Positions 25,597-34,214 of a DNA stretch of 64,000 nt are shown in pieces. Location: assembly GCF_023238445.1 (NCBI RefSeq), contig NZ_CP096658.1, positions 2,170,001-2,234,000 of the forward strand, in the 5' to 3' direction. Position 1 is the stretch's first letter; each line of letters begins with the position of its first letter. Both the position numbers and the translations under genes were made by a program. The DNA is from Halorussus gelatinilyticus (lineage in GTDB: Archaea; Halobacteriota; Halobacteria; Halobacteriales; Haladaptataceae). The notes beneath the pieces are model-generated. The model was given only the letters and a program-made list of their open reading frames with translations, ran no database searches and was not told where the DNA came from.

Positions 25597-26499
25597 TCAG
25601 CCCGTCTCTCGCCGACCCGCCGCGCCGAGCGTCAATGCGTAGACCGGGAGCGCGGGGAGGACAGTCTCTATCGGACCGCGGTTGAACGTCTCGAACAGTT
25701 CCCGCAGCTCGCTCACCGCCTCGTCGTCCATCCCTCTCGCCCGGAGGTCGTCCGGCGAGAGCCGGGGCGGGTACGCGAGCGAATCGACGAACGCCGCGGT
25801 CTCGTCGCTCGACCGCTCGCAGGCCCGGTCGAACGCCGCCGACTCCAGCGTCGGTTCGAGGTCGTCCCACGCGGTCCGGAGGTACGGGGGCCACTGCGCG
25901 AGACACCGGTAGATGCTCGGCAGATTGTCGTCCAGTCCGTGGAACGTCCGGATTCGCTCGACGGTGTCGTCCAACTCGTCCGGGGGTGCGTCCACCATCG
26001 TCGGCGAGCGGCCGCGGCCACGGTCGAGCCACGAGGGCATCGGCTCGGTCGCCGCCGAGTCGTCGACCGGGGCTGACCCGACCGACCCGTCCTGTAACGA
26101 CCGGTCGACTATCTCGAACAGGGCGGCGAGGCGCGGGGCGACCACGTCGAACGTCGCCACCTGCCCGCGAAGTTCCCGAAACTCGGCGGGTCGCAGGTCA
26201 AGGTCGGCGCGGCGGTAACGGGTAACCTCCGGGCCGTCACCGTCCGCGTGGCTGGTGGACTCCTCTATCGCCGAGAGGACCGCGTCGCGGTACACCACCG
26301 AGTACCGACCGAAGGCTCGCGTCTCGAACGCAGGTTTGACCTGCCCCCAGAGGTACCGGGTGAAATCGGGGTCGTTGGCCATCAGCGTTCGGAAAATCCA
26401 ATTGACGACCGGGGCGCGGAACGTCGCCGTCACGTCCTCGTAGACGCCGCGTCGCCACCCCTCGGCCTCGTGTTCGTACAGTTGCTTGTCGGTGTCCAT
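25597..26499 (-). CDS. DehI-like halocarboxylic acid dehalogenase-family protein
   Basis: A 300-residue all-helical protein resembling group I 2-haloacid dehalogenases (DehI), which hydrolyse D- and L-2-halo acids and are built of two similar helical halves. Here TATFRAPVVNWIFRTLMAN opens the first half and TFHGLDDNLPSIYRCLAQWPPYLRTAWDDL in pieces (about 190-219) matches the conserved second-half helix. I cannot confirm the catalytic Asp and Asn by eye, so activity is uncertain. It converges with the mutase (41-base gap). No transporter or regulator for haloacids adjoins it. Confidence 0.62.
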   Translation of the reverse strand: MDTDKQLYEHEAEGWRRGVYEDVTATFRAPVVNWIFRTLMANDPDFTRYLWGQVKPAFETRAFGRYSVVYRDAVLSAIEESTSHADGDGPEVTRYRRADLDLRPAEFRELRGQVATFDVVAPRLAALFEIVDRSLQDGSVGSAPVDDSAATEPMPSWLDRGRGRSPTMVDAPPDELDDTVERIRTFHGLDDNLPSIYRCLAQWPPYLRTAWDDLEPTLESAAFDRACERSSDETAAFVDSLAYPPRLSPDDLRARGMDDEAVSELRELFETFNRGPIETVLPALPVYALTLGAAGRRETG

Positions 26500-26606
26500 G
26501 CAGAGGGTGCGACTGGGCCGCCAATTAGTCTTTTCGCGCGGGTCCTCTCCGTCATCCGAAACTCGGCTTATCCCGGACTCGCCCGGTCAGGTCGAACGGG
26601 CCGATG

Positions 26607-27740
26607 TCAGAGCCACGCGACCAGTTCGTCCACGTCGTCCTCGGTGTTGAAGACGTGAACCGACGCCCGAACCGCGTTCTCCGGGAAGGGGAGCGACCGA
26701 ATCCGGATTCCGTCCTCCGCCAACTCCTCGACGAACGCCTCGGAGTCGGGGTCCTCGACGGCGAAGGTCACCAGTCCCGACTCGTACTCGCGGGGACTGA
26801 GCAGGCGTGCGGTCTCGGAGTCCGCGATACCTTCTTTGAGCCGGTCGGTCAGGTCTTCGACGCGGCGCTGAATCGTCTCGTACCCCACGCTCTCGATGGT
26901 CTCGATAGCTTCCGACAGGCCCGCGTACGGCGCGGGCGAGACCGTCCCGACCTCCAGTCGGTGCGCGCCGGGTTCGTAGGCGTACTCCTCGGCGTTGGGG
27001 TCCTCGACGCTCCGGTAGCCGATGTGGGCCGGGTCGAGGCGGGTCTCTGCGCCCGGAGCGACGTGAACGAACCCCGCGCCGAAGGGGCCGAGCAACCACT
27101 TGTGGCCCGCGCCCGCGACGAAATCGGCACCCCACTCCCGGAGGTCGATGGGCATCTGACCGGGGCACTGCACGGCGTCCACGAGGACGAGCGCGTCGGC
27201 GTCGTGGGCCAGTTCCACGACCTTCGAGACCGGCAGGCGCGTGCCGTGGCTCCACGTCAGCGAACTCAGGCAGACGAGCTTCGCGTCGCGCACGGCGGAT
27301 TTCATCTGGTCCATATCGAGGCGTCCGGCCTCGCTCCCGACCACTTCGACCTCGACGCCCCGACGCTTCAGGCGCTTCCACGGCAGGATGCCCGACGAGT
27401 GTTCGAGGTCGGTCCGGACCACGGTGTCGCCGGGGTCCCAGTCGAGGGCGGCCGCGACGCGGTTGATGCCGTCGGTCGTGCTCTGGGTGAGCGCGATCTC
27501 CTCGCTCCCCACGTCGAAGTGGTCGGCTATCGTCTCTCGCGTCTCGTCGAACACGTCGAACGCGGCGGGGTACATCCCTTCCGCGGCGGGCGCGTCGTAC
27601 TCGTGGCGCTCGACGCAGGACTCGACGGCTTCGACCACGTTGGTCGGACTCGGTCCCGCGGCCCCAGTGTTCATGTACGTCGTGCGGTCGAGCGCGGGCA
27701 TCGCGGCCCTGAGTTCGGTCGGAGTCACGGCTTCTCCCAC
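26607..27740 (-). CDS. Class V aminotransferase / cysteine desulfurase-like protein
   Basis: A 377-residue PLP enzyme of fold type I. The PLP lysine is in GADFVAGAGHKWLLGPFGAG near residue 213; the aspartate contacting the cofactor is in LVLVDAVQ near 190, and the N-terminal YMNTGAAGPSP plus HSSGILPWKRL are family marks. The flexible Cys loop of true desulfurases is absent, and the C-terminus (RIRSLPFPENAVRASVHVFNTEDDVDEL) resembles the isopenicillin-N-epimerase/desulfurase-like subgroup. The substrate is therefore open. GTG 27738-27740 has a TATA-like ggttatcg (minus strand, 27765-27772) upstream. Confidence 0.87.
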   Translation of the reverse strand: MGEAVTPTELRAAMPALDRTTYMNTGAAGPSPTNVVEAVESCVERHEYDAPAAEGMYPAAFDVFDETRETIADHFDVGSEEIALTQSTTDGINRVAAALDWDPGDTVVRTDLEHSSGILPWKRLKRRGVEVEVVGSEAGRLDMDQMKSAVRDAKLVCLSSLTWSHGTRLPVSKVVELAHDADALVLVDAVQCPGQMPIDLREWGADFVAGAGHKWLLGPFGAGFVHVAPGAETRLDPAHIGYRSVEDPNAEEYAYEPGAHRLEVGTVSPAPYAGLSEAIETIESVGYETIQRRVEDLTDRLKEGIADSETARLLSPREYESGLVTFAVEDPDSEAFVEELAEDGIRIRSLPFPENAVRASVHVFNTEDDVDELVAWL

Positions 27741-27827
27741 GGCGGACAGTCGGATAAGCGCTGCCGATAACCAACTCTACATTTGGAAAAGATTGCTATA
27801 AAAACTTCTAGAGGCGATATATCTGTC

Positions 27828-28982
27828 TCAGGACTGCCTATAAATGAGATTCCGCTGAATCTCGTTGGCCCCTTCGTAGACCACCGGGATGCGAACGTCG
27901 CGGTAGACCCGCGCGATGCGCCGGTCGGTCAGAATCGAGCGCCCGCCGTGGAACTGCATCCCCTGCTCGGCGCAGTCGGTCGCGACCTCGGTCGCCTTCG
28001 TCTTCGCCATCGCGGCCCACAGTCCCGCGTCGTCGCCGTCGCGGACCTTCTCGGCGGCGCGGTAGGTCAGCGCGCGGGCCGACTCGAACTCCATGCGCAT
28101 GTCGGCGAGGCCGTGCTGGACCGCCTGAAAGTCCGCGATGGTGCGTCCGAACTCCTCGCGGCCGTGGACGAACTCCCACGCCTCCTCGATGGCGGCCGCG
28201 GCGAGACCGAGGCCGTGCCCGGCCACGACCGTCCGGCCGTGGTTGAAGAACTCCGCGAGGAGCATGAAGCCGGCGCCCTCGTAGCCCACCAGATTCTCGT
28301 CGGGAATCCGGCAGTCGTCGAAGACGATGTGGGCCTGCTTGCTCGCGCGCATCCCCATCTTCTCGGGGATGTGTTCGGCGTCGTACCCCTCGGTGTCCGT
28401 GGGCACGATGAACAGCGAGTGGTTGCCGTAGCGGTTGTCCTCGTCGTCGCCGGTCCGGGCGTAGACGGTCAGCCAGTCGCCCTCGACGCCGTTTCCGATC
28501 CAGTACTTCTCGCCGTTCAGCACCCACTCGCCGGTCTCCTCGTCCTTCTCCGCCGTCGTCTGCATCCCCGACAGGTCGCTCCCCGTGTCGGGTTCCGAGA
28601 CGGCGAGGCCGGTTATCTGGTCGCCCTCGGCGACCGGGCGCAGGTACTCCTCTTTCTGGTCGTCGGTCCCGTGGGCCTCCACGATTTCCGCGCCGAAACT
28701 GGCGAGTTGGAGCGTGAGCGCGATGCCGGCGTCCGCGCGGAACCACTCCTCGGCGACGGCGAGCATCTGCACCACGTCGAAGCCGCGGCCGCCCAAGTCC
28801 TCGCCGAGGTCTTGCGCGACGAGTCCGGCGTCCTGTCCGGCTTCGAGGATGTCCTCGGGGTACGTCGCCTCGCGGAAGTACTCCTCGGCGTTGGGTGCGA
28901 TGTACTCCTCGGCGAACTCTCGGGCTTCGTGCTTGACGTCGCGGGCGTACTCCGGAACGATGTCGTCTGCGAGGAGTTCCAT
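27828..28982 (-). CDS. Acyl-CoA dehydrogenase
   Basis: First oxidation of fatty acyl-CoA: FAD-dependent introduction of a 2,3 double bond. The 384-residue protein has the normal three domains. Signatures are TGLAVSEPDTGSDLSGMQT (about 124-142), YEGAGFMLLAEFFNHGRT, FGRTIADFQAVQHGLADM and the end VYEGANEIQRNLIYRQS, where the glutamate at about 364-368 is the expected catalytic base. The electron acceptor would be ETF, not encoded here. Minus-strand TATA-like aaatataacc (29005-29014) gives a leaderless start. The acyl-CoA ligase upstream on the same strand probably supplies its substrate. Confidence 0.94.
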   Translation of the reverse strand: MELLADDIVPEYARDVKHEAREFAEEYIAPNAEEYFREATYPEDILEAGQDAGLVAQDLGEDLGGRGFDVVQMLAVAEEWFRADAGIALTLQLASFGAEIVEAHGTDDQKEEYLRPVAEGDQITGLAVSEPDTGSDLSGMQTTAEKDEETGEWVLNGEKYWIGNGVEGDWLTVYARTGDDEDNRYGNHSLFIVPTDTEGYDAEHIPEKMGMRASKQAHIVFDDCRIPDENLVGYEGAGFMLLAEFFNHGRTVVAGHGLGLAAAAIEEAWEFVHGREEFGRTIADFQAVQHGLADMRMEFESARALTYRAAEKVRDGDDAGLWAAMAKTKATEVATDCAEQGMQFHGGRSILTDRRIARVYRDVRIPVVYEGANEIQRNLIYRQS

Positions 28983-29004
28983 ACGGAGTGCAAGGACTGT
29001 ACGG

Positions 29005-29014
29005 GGTTATATTT
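29005..29014 (-). promoter_or_regulatory. TATA-like box for acyl-CoA dehydrogenase
   Basis: Minus-strand aaatataacc lies 23-32 bases before ATG 28982. It shows the dehydrogenase need not depend on read-through from the ligase gene. Confidence 0.5.
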
Positions 29015-29116
29015 CGGGGCTGTCGGGTGGTACGGTTTCACAGAACCGGCGGAGTAGCGAGAAATCGCAGACTCACTCCTCGGTGCAACCGGAGAGTCGG
29101 CAGGAAGCTAGCTTCA

Positions 29117-29139
29117 GGCGAGACGCGTCGCGTCTCGCC
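29117..29139. terminator. Ten-base palindrome with a three-base loop behind the acyl-CoA ligase
   Basis: The arm ggcgagacgc (29117-29126), loop gtc and arm gcgtctcgcc (29130-29139) form a perfect stem 13 bases beyond the ligase stop, inside the 169-base gap before the dehydrogenase. Next to it is the 12-base palindrome gaagctagcttc (29104-29115). The position fits a 3'-end structure of the ligase mRNA. Confidence 0.4.
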
Positions 29140-29151
29140 GCCTCGTCTCCC

Positions 29152-30807
29152 TTACTCCTCGTCCGGCGCGGCTTCCTCGGGCACGCGGCCCTCGACCAGC
29201 GATTCGTCGCTGTACTCCTCGCGCAGAACCTTCTTGTCGAACTTCCCGGTCGCGGTCTTGGGCACCTCGTCGATGAAGACGAGTTCGTCGGGCGTCCACC
29301 AGCGCGGGTACTCGGCCTCGATGTCGGCCAAGATTTCCTCGCGCAGGGCTTCCTCGTCGGCCCCTTCGACGGGGACGACGAAGGCGACGGGGCGCTCCTG
29401 CCAGCGCTCGTGGGGCACGCCGATGACCGTCGCCTCGGACACGTCGTCGTGGGCCATCAGCGCGTTTTCGAGTTCGAGCGAGGAGATCCACTCCCCGCCG
29501 CTCTTGATGACGTCCTTCGCTCGGTCCACGATTTTGATGTAGCCGTCCGTATCGACCGTCACCACGTCGCCGGTCTTGAGCCACCCGTCCTCGAACTCCT
29601 CCTCGTTGGCTTCCGGGCGCTCGAAGTACGATTGGGTCACCCACGGACCCCGGATGTAGAGTTCGCCGAAGTCCTCGCCGTTCCACGGCACCTCGTTGCC
29701 GTCGTCCTCCACGACCTTGAACTCCAAGCCGGGCACGATGAGGCCCTGCTTGCCGCGCTTCTCGTAGCGAGCGTCGGCGTCCCAGTCCTCCATGCCGGCC
29801 TTGAGGTGCGAGACGCTCCCGATGGGAGCGGTCTCGGTCATGCCCCACGCGTGAAGCACGTCCACGTCGTACTCCTCGTCGAAGCGCCGGATGACCGCCT
29901 CGGGCGCGGCGCTCCCGCCGATGACGATGGTCTCCAGCGACGAGAGGTCGGCGTCGTTCTCGTCCAGATACTCCAGCAGACCGAGCCACACCGTGGGTAC
30001 GCCCGCGGTGAACGTGACGCCCTCCTCCTCGATGAGCGTCGCCAAGTCCGCCGGTTCGGGTGCCGGGCCGGGGTAGACGTGCTTGGCTCCCGCCGCGGTC
30101 GCGGAGTAGGGCATCCCCCACGCGTTGACGTGGAACATCGGCACGACCGGCATGATGACGTCCGACTCGTCGAATTCGAGACCTTGAGGCGTCAGCGTCG
30201 CCATCGTGTGCGACCAGAGCATCTGCTGGGTGTACTCGACGCCCTTCGGCTTGCCGGTCGTCCCGGAGGTGTAGCACATCCCGGCCTTCGTGTCGGCCGA
30301 GAGGTCCGGCCAGTCGTACTCCGTGGATTCGTCACCGACGAACGACTCGTAGTCCGTAATCGGTTCGAGCGACGTGTCAGGCACCTCCTCGCCCATCACG
30401 ACGAACTGCTCGACGGCCTCGAAGGCCTCGGAGTCGGCGGGACCCTCTAACTTCTCCACCAGAGAGGGGTCCACGAAGATGAGCCGGTCGTCCGCGTTCT
30501 CCACGATGTACTCGATGTGATGGTCGGGAAGGAGCGGGTTGATGGTGTGCAGTTGCGCGCCGGAGTTGGGTACGCCGAAGTACGTCTCGAAGTGGCGGTG
30601 GTGGTTCCAACAGAACGTCGCTACCCGGTCGCCCGACGCGACGCCCGCCGAGTCGAGCGCGTTCGCTAACTTGCCGGTCCGGTCCTCGAACTCGGCGTAG
30701 TCGTATCGCTCGATTCCTCGTCCGGTCCGAGAGACGATTTCGGTGTCCGGGTACATCTTGGCCGCGCGCCAGAGAAACGGTCGAAGCGTGGGGTCAGTTC
30801 CGCCCAT
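29152..30807 (-). CDS. Fatty-acid--CoA ligase (AMP-binding enzyme)
   Basis: Activates a medium- or long-chain fatty acid to its acyl-CoA at the cost of ATP to AMP. The 551-residue enzyme has the ANL plan. The P-loop-like motif YTSGTTGKPKGVEYTQQ lies near residues 180-196, HAWGMTETAPIGSV near 330, the hinge region GDVVTVDTDGYIKIVDRAKDVIKSGGEWISS in pieces near 410-440, and the C-terminal catalytic lysine in KTATGKFDKKVLREEY near 520. The chain length preference cannot be read. It lies upstream of the acyl-CoA dehydrogenase on the same strand and divergent from a PHP gene. Confidence 0.93.
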   Translation of the reverse strand: MGGTDPTLRPFLWRAAKMYPDTEIVSRTGRGIERYDYAEFEDRTGKLANALDSAGVASGDRVATFCWNHHRHFETYFGVPNSGAQLHTINPLLPDHHIEYIVENADDRLIFVDPSLVEKLEGPADSEAFEAVEQFVVMGEEVPDTSLEPITDYESFVGDESTEYDWPDLSADTKAGMCYTSGTTGKPKGVEYTQQMLWSHTMATLTPQGLEFDESDVIMPVVPMFHVNAWGMPYSATAAGAKHVYPGPAPEPADLATLIEEEGVTFTAGVPTVWLGLLEYLDENDADLSSLETIVIGGSAAPEAVIRRFDEEYDVDVLHAWGMTETAPIGSVSHLKAGMEDWDADARYEKRGKQGLIVPGLEFKVVEDDGNEVPWNGEDFGELYIRGPWVTQSYFERPEANEEEFEDGWLKTGDVVTVDTDGYIKIVDRAKDVIKSGGEWISSLELENALMAHDDVSEATVIGVPHERWQERPVAFVVPVEGADEEALREEILADIEAEYPRWWTPDELVFIDEVPKTATGKFDKKVLREEYSDESLVEGRVPEEAAPDEE

Positions 30808-30912
30808 ACACCTCGTCCGTACTTCGATACCTTATGGCTTGTTACAATATCTCAACCAAAGTCTCGGAAATCAGAATCGTTAACCGCAGGGTGTAGCAAC
30901 CAACAGATAGTC

Positions 30913-31671
30913 GTGACAGAGGGCGAGTCGTTCCGCGTCGATATGCACGTCAAGGTGCTGGACCAGCGAGTCGTCGAACGAGCGAAGGCCCGCGGACTGG
31001 ACGCGCTGGTCTACGCGCCCCACTTCGAGCGCCTGCCGAGCGTCCGCGAGGCGGCCGCCCGGTACTCCGACGACGACCTGCTCGTCGTCCCCGCCCGCGA
31101 GGTGTTCACCGGGACGTGGCAGAACCGCAAGCACCTGCTGGCGCTCGGCCTCGACGACCTGGTGCCCGACTTCATACCTCTCGACGCCGCGCTCGACGAG
31201 TTCGACCGGCAGGACGCCGCCGTCCTCGCGCCTCACCCCGAATTCCTCAACGTCAGCGTCTCGCGCGAGGACCTCGCGGCCTACGCCGACCGCATCGACG
31301 CGGTCGAGACCTACAACCCGAAACACTGGCCGCACCACAACCAGCGCGCCCGCGAAATCGCGGCCGAGTTCGACCTCCCGTCGTTCACCTCGTCGTACGC
31401 TCACCTCCGGACCTCCGTCGGCGAGGCGTGGACCGAGTTCGACCGGGCGCTCGACTCGGCGGGCGAACTGGTCGCCGCGCTCAAAGAGGGCGTTCCGCGC
31501 AGAATCGTCCGCCGATCGGGGTGGCGCCACGAACTCCGCTGTGCCGCGGAGTTCGCCCACCTCGGCTGGGAGAACTCCTACGAGAAGATAGACCGCCTCT
31601 TCCTCTCGGGGACGGAACCGACCCACCCCGACCACATCGCCTACGACGACCGCTTCGAGGGCGTCTACTAA
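30913..31671 (+). CDS. PHP-domain protein with altered first motif
   Basis: A 252-residue member of the PHP phosphoesterase superfamily. Recognisable metal-site motifs are VYAPHFE, VPAREVF, APHPEFL and late SYAH. The opening motif, normally HxH, reads DMHVKV, so one usual metal ligand is replaced by Lys. The C-terminal 60 residues (KEGVPRRIVRRSGW and after) form the PHP-associated part. It could hydrolyse a small phosphorylated metabolite or be a reduced-activity relative. GTG 30913 is supported by a TATA-like cgttaacc about 30 bases upstream. It is divergent from the acyl-CoA ligase. Confidence 0.75.
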   Translation: MTEGESFRVDMHVKVLDQRVVERAKARGLDALVYAPHFERLPSVREAAARYSDDDLLVVPAREVFTGTWQNRKHLLALGLDDLVPDFIPLDAALDEFDRQDAAVLAPHPEFLNVSVSREDLAAYADRIDAVETYNPKHWPHHNQRAREIAAEFDLPSFTSSYAHLRTSVGEAWTEFDRALDSAGELVAALKEGVPRRIVRRSGWRHELRCAAEFAHLGWENSYEKIDRLFLSGTEPTHPDHIAYDDRFEGVY

Positions 31672-31694
31672 ACTCCCCCGACCGTCGTCGGTCG

Positions 31695-32177
31695 CTACAC
31701 CAACCCGCTCACGGTCGCCGAGAGGTCCTGAATCGGAAGTTGCAGGTGGACGACTGCGGCGACGAGCGCGACCTCCAGAACCGAGATGGCGACCGTGACG
31801 ATGCCGGCGCGCTCGCTGGAGACCGCGACGCCGACCGGCAGGCCGTACTCCTTCGTGTAGGGGTAGAACAGCGCGATGCCGCGCTTGCTCCCCACCACGT
31901 CCAGCACGTAGTGAGTCGCCACGCCTATCCAGACGAAGTGGAGGTTGTTGAAGAACACCGTGTAGCCGTAGATTATCGCCAGCACGGGCAGGTTGTGGAG
32001 CGTCTTGCGGTGCTTGCCGAACGCGGTGTCCACGTCCGGGAACAGCGCCCCGAGGATTATCGGCACGGACATCTCGGCGATGGCCCGGAACGTCGGCACG
32101 TCGCCCGCGGGATAGAAGACGTACCCCAACCCGATACTCAACAGCACGGCGTTCAGAACGTGTCCCTCCTTGTTCAT
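31695..32177 (-). CDS. YdjM-like membrane-bound metal-dependent hydrolase family protein
   Basis: A 160-residue integral membrane protein with about four helices. The family marks are MNKEGHVLNAVLL (N-terminal His), GALFPDVDTAFGKHRKTLHN (the Asp/His cluster near 45-64) and THYVLDVVGSKRGIALFYP (His/Asp near 89). These resemble YdjM and phospholipase C-type metal sites, though no reaction is proven for the family. It starts at ATG 32175-32177 and is preceded by a 479-base gene-free stretch rich in small palindromes. Confidence 0.8.
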   Translation of the reverse strand: MNKEGHVLNAVLLSIGLGYVFYPAGDVPTFRAIAEMSVPIILGALFPDVDTAFGKHRKTLHNLPVLAIIYGYTVFFNNLHFVWIGVATHYVLDVVGSKRGIALFYPYTKEYGLPVGVAVSSERAGIVTVAISVLEVALVAAVVHLQLPIQDLSATVSGLV

Positions 32178-32278
32178 GGCTTGTCCTCGGTCACGTCCGA
32201 CTGTTCGCTGGCGGTGACTCAAACGTTTCCGTCGAGTGTCTGACGCCCGTCTTGCGCTCGACTCGACCGACCCACGGC

Positions 32279-32343
32279 GAACGCTCTGCGACGCCAACCA
32301 CCAGCAGACGCTCGGTGACGCAGACCACCAGCGAACGCTCGGC
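32279..32343. repeat. 27-base tandem repeat, about 2.4 copies
   Basis: Two near-identical 27-base units at 32290-32316 and 32317-32343 (both ending in acgctcgg plus one base) follow a partial copy at 32279-32289. The block lies just upstream of the YdjM-like gene in the gene-free interval 32178-32656. The unit length is a multiple of three, so open frames through it are a by-product and not good evidence for a gene. Confidence 0.55.
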
Positions 32344-32419
32344 GAAACACAGAACTCGTCTGGGTGGACTGAAAGGGGCCGCGCGGTCGCGGTCACGCGA
32401 GCGAAGCGAACGAGATCCT

Positions 32420-32536
32420 CGAGAATCGGAGATTTTCGGGCTGTGGCGAATCTTCGATTCGCAACACCTCGGAAGACGCACGCCTGCGTGGTTCGAGAGC
32501 AACGCTCTCGTCATCCCGGAAATCGAAGATTTCCGG
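32420..32536. repeat. Cluster of short palindromes with three-base loops
   Basis: In 117 bases there are four stems with three-base loops: cgagaatc/gattttcg (32420-32438, one wobble), gcgaatc-ttc-gattcgc (32446-32462), cgagagc-aac-gctctcg (32494-32510) and ccggaaatc-gaa-gatttccgg (32516-32536). A fifth stem, acgca/tgcgt (32476-32489), has a four-base loop. No credible reading frame is present. The packing is far denser than elsewhere in the window. Confidence 0.55.
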
Positions 32537-32656
32537 AGACAACGGAGTGAGCAGGAACGTCTTCCGGTGGCGAGCGCGCGGGGGCTTTCTACAACGTTCC
32601 AGTCCCTCGTCTCTCTCGATTCCTACTCGCCTCGATTGAAACACAGAACGTACCAA

Positions 32657-33172
32657 CTACTCGGATTCCACTTCACCCAGCACGTCGAGAAGCGCCTGCC
32701 GAGCGATTTGGGCTTTAATCGCCGCCCTGTCGCCGTCGAACTCGTAGCGCGAGACCGCGCTGTAGGACTCCTGCGTGCCCCAGTCGCCGGCGTAGGCCAC
32801 GCCCACGAACACCGTGCCGACCGGTTTCTCGTCGCTCCCGCCGGTCGGTCCGGCGATGCCGGTGGTCGCCACGCCCCACGTCGTTCCGGCGGCGTCGCGG
32901 ACCCCGCGGGCCATCTGGCGCGCGACCGGTTCGCTGACCGCGCCGTGCTCGTCCAGTTCTTCGCGGGCGACGCCGAGGTCCTGCAACTTGGCGTCGTAGG
33001 AGTAGGTCACGAACCCGCGGTCGAAGTAGTCGCTCGACCCCGGCACGTCGGTCAGCATCGACCCGACGAGTCCGCCCGTGCAGGACTCGGCGACGGCGAC
33101 GGTCTGGTCGCGCTCGCGCAGGGCGTCTCCGATGCGCTCCTCGACTGGTGGCTGGTCGGCCTCCTCGCTCAT
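32657..33172 (-). CDS. pncC: CinA C-terminal domain protein (nicotinamide-nucleotide amidase)
   Basis: A 171-residue stand-alone CinA C-terminal domain. It deamidates nicotinamide mononucleotide to nicotinic acid mononucleotide for NAD recycling. The family signature is VAVAESCTGGLVGSMLTDVPGSS (about 25-47), SYDAKLQDLGV, GAVSEPVARQMARGVR and the glycine-rich TTGIAGPTGGSDEKPVGTVFVGVA in pieces. The acidic N-terminal 20 residues are extra. The start is ATG 33170-33172. It is divergent from the class IV aminotransferase gene with 108 bases between the starts. Confidence 0.93.
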   Translation of the reverse strand: MSEEADQPPVEERIGDALRERDQTVAVAESCTGGLVGSMLTDVPGSSDYFDRGFVTYSYDAKLQDLGVAREELDEHGAVSEPVARQMARGVRDAAGTTWGVATTGIAGPTGGSDEKPVGTVFVGVAYAGDWGTQESYSAVSRYEFDGDRAAIKAQIARQALLDVLGEVESE

Positions 33173-33280
33173 ACGGGAACCGAGGGCGCCCACTCGAAAG
33201 AAGGCAGCGGGAGACGCGAGCGTCCGGCCCGAGAGCGCGTTTCCGAAGGTTTCTCGACGCCGAGCACCGACGAGACGCAC

Positions 33281-34177
33281 ATGCAGTACCACGTGGACGG
33301 CGAGTTGGTGCCCGTCGAGGAGGCCACTGTCAGCGTCCGGAACCGCGGATTCATGTACGGTGACGCCGCGTTCGAGACCGTTCGAGTCTACGGCGGCGAG
33401 GTCTTCGAGTGGCGGGCCCACGCCGACCGACTCCGCCGGACCTGCGACGCGCTCGCGCTCGACCACGGTCTCTCGGACGACGAGTTGCGGGACCGAATCC
33501 GCGAGACGCTCCGGGCGAACGACCTCGACGACGCCTACGTCAAACTCTCCGTCTCGCGGGGCGTCCAACCCGGCAAACTCTCGCCCGGCCCGGTCGAGGA
33601 CCCCACCGTGGTCGTCTACGTCGCCGACCTCCCGCGCGGCGGGCGACCGGACCGGGGCAAGGAACCGGTCTGGGACGGCCCGGCGACCGCCGCGGTGGTC
33701 GAGACCCGCCGGATTCCCGACGCCGCGCTCCCGGCCCACGCCAAGACTCACAACTACCTGAACGGGATTCTCGCGCGACTCGAACTCGGCGACGAGGTTG
33801 ACGAAGCGGTCGTGCTCGACTCGGACGGCAACCTTGCGGAGGGCGCGACCAGTAACCTGTTCTTCGTGCGCGACGGCGTCCTGCACACGCCGAGCCTCGA
33901 CGGGCCGATTCTGCCGGGCGTGACGCGCCGAGTCGTCCTCGAACTCGCCGAGTCGAAGGGGATTCCCGTCGAAGAAGGCACCTACGACCCGGCCGACCTC
34001 CGGAGCGCGGACGAGGCGTTCCTGACGAACTCGACGTGGGAGCTTCGGCCGCTCGCGGCGGTCGAAGGGACGGACGGCGAGTCGGGAGACGATTCCGCCG
34101 AACTCGGCGCGGGACCCGTCACCGAGCGACTCACCGACGCCTTCGACGCGCGAGTCGAGAGCGAACACTACGAGTGA
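33281..34177 (+). CDS. Class IV aminotransferase / aminodeoxychorismate lyase family
   Basis: A 298-residue fold type IV PLP enzyme, either a branched-chain aminotransferase-like protein or 4-amino-4-deoxychorismate lyase (folate or p-aminobenzoate supply). The opening VSVRNRGFMYGDAAFETVRVYGG is typical. The PLP lysine is in AHAKTHNYLNGILARLE near residue 150, EGATSNLFFV near 192 binds the phosphate, and LPGVTRR lies near 217. Length and the D/E-rich tail suit haloarchaeal PabC-like proteins, but no pabA/pabB genes are next to it, so substrate assignment stays open. ATG 33281 is the family start. Confidence 0.85.
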   Translation: MQYHVDGELVPVEEATVSVRNRGFMYGDAAFETVRVYGGEVFEWRAHADRLRRTCDALALDHGLSDDELRDRIRETLRANDLDDAYVKLSVSRGVQPGKLSPGPVEDPTVVVYVADLPRGGRPDRGKEPVWDGPATAAVVETRRIPDAALPAHAKTHNYLNGILARLELGDEVDEAVVLDSDGNLAEGATSNLFFVRDGVLHTPSLDGPILPGVTRRVVLELAESKGIPVEEGTYDPADLRSADEAFLTNSTWELRPLAAVEGTDGESGDDSAELGAGPVTERLTDAFDARVESEHYE

Positions 34178-34214
34178 GGAAGTACCGGGGCGGGACGAGA
34201 CGTGCCGGGCCGGG

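Noticed and set aside
32279-32343. CRISPR-like array
   Set aside because: The units are contiguous tandem copies with no spacers and no cas genes in the window.
32191-32514. Possible small gene in the palindrome-rich gap, minus strand
   Set aside because: The frame runs through tandem repeats and hairpins, has no promoter at its start and gives a Ser/Arg-rich peptide with no homology seen.
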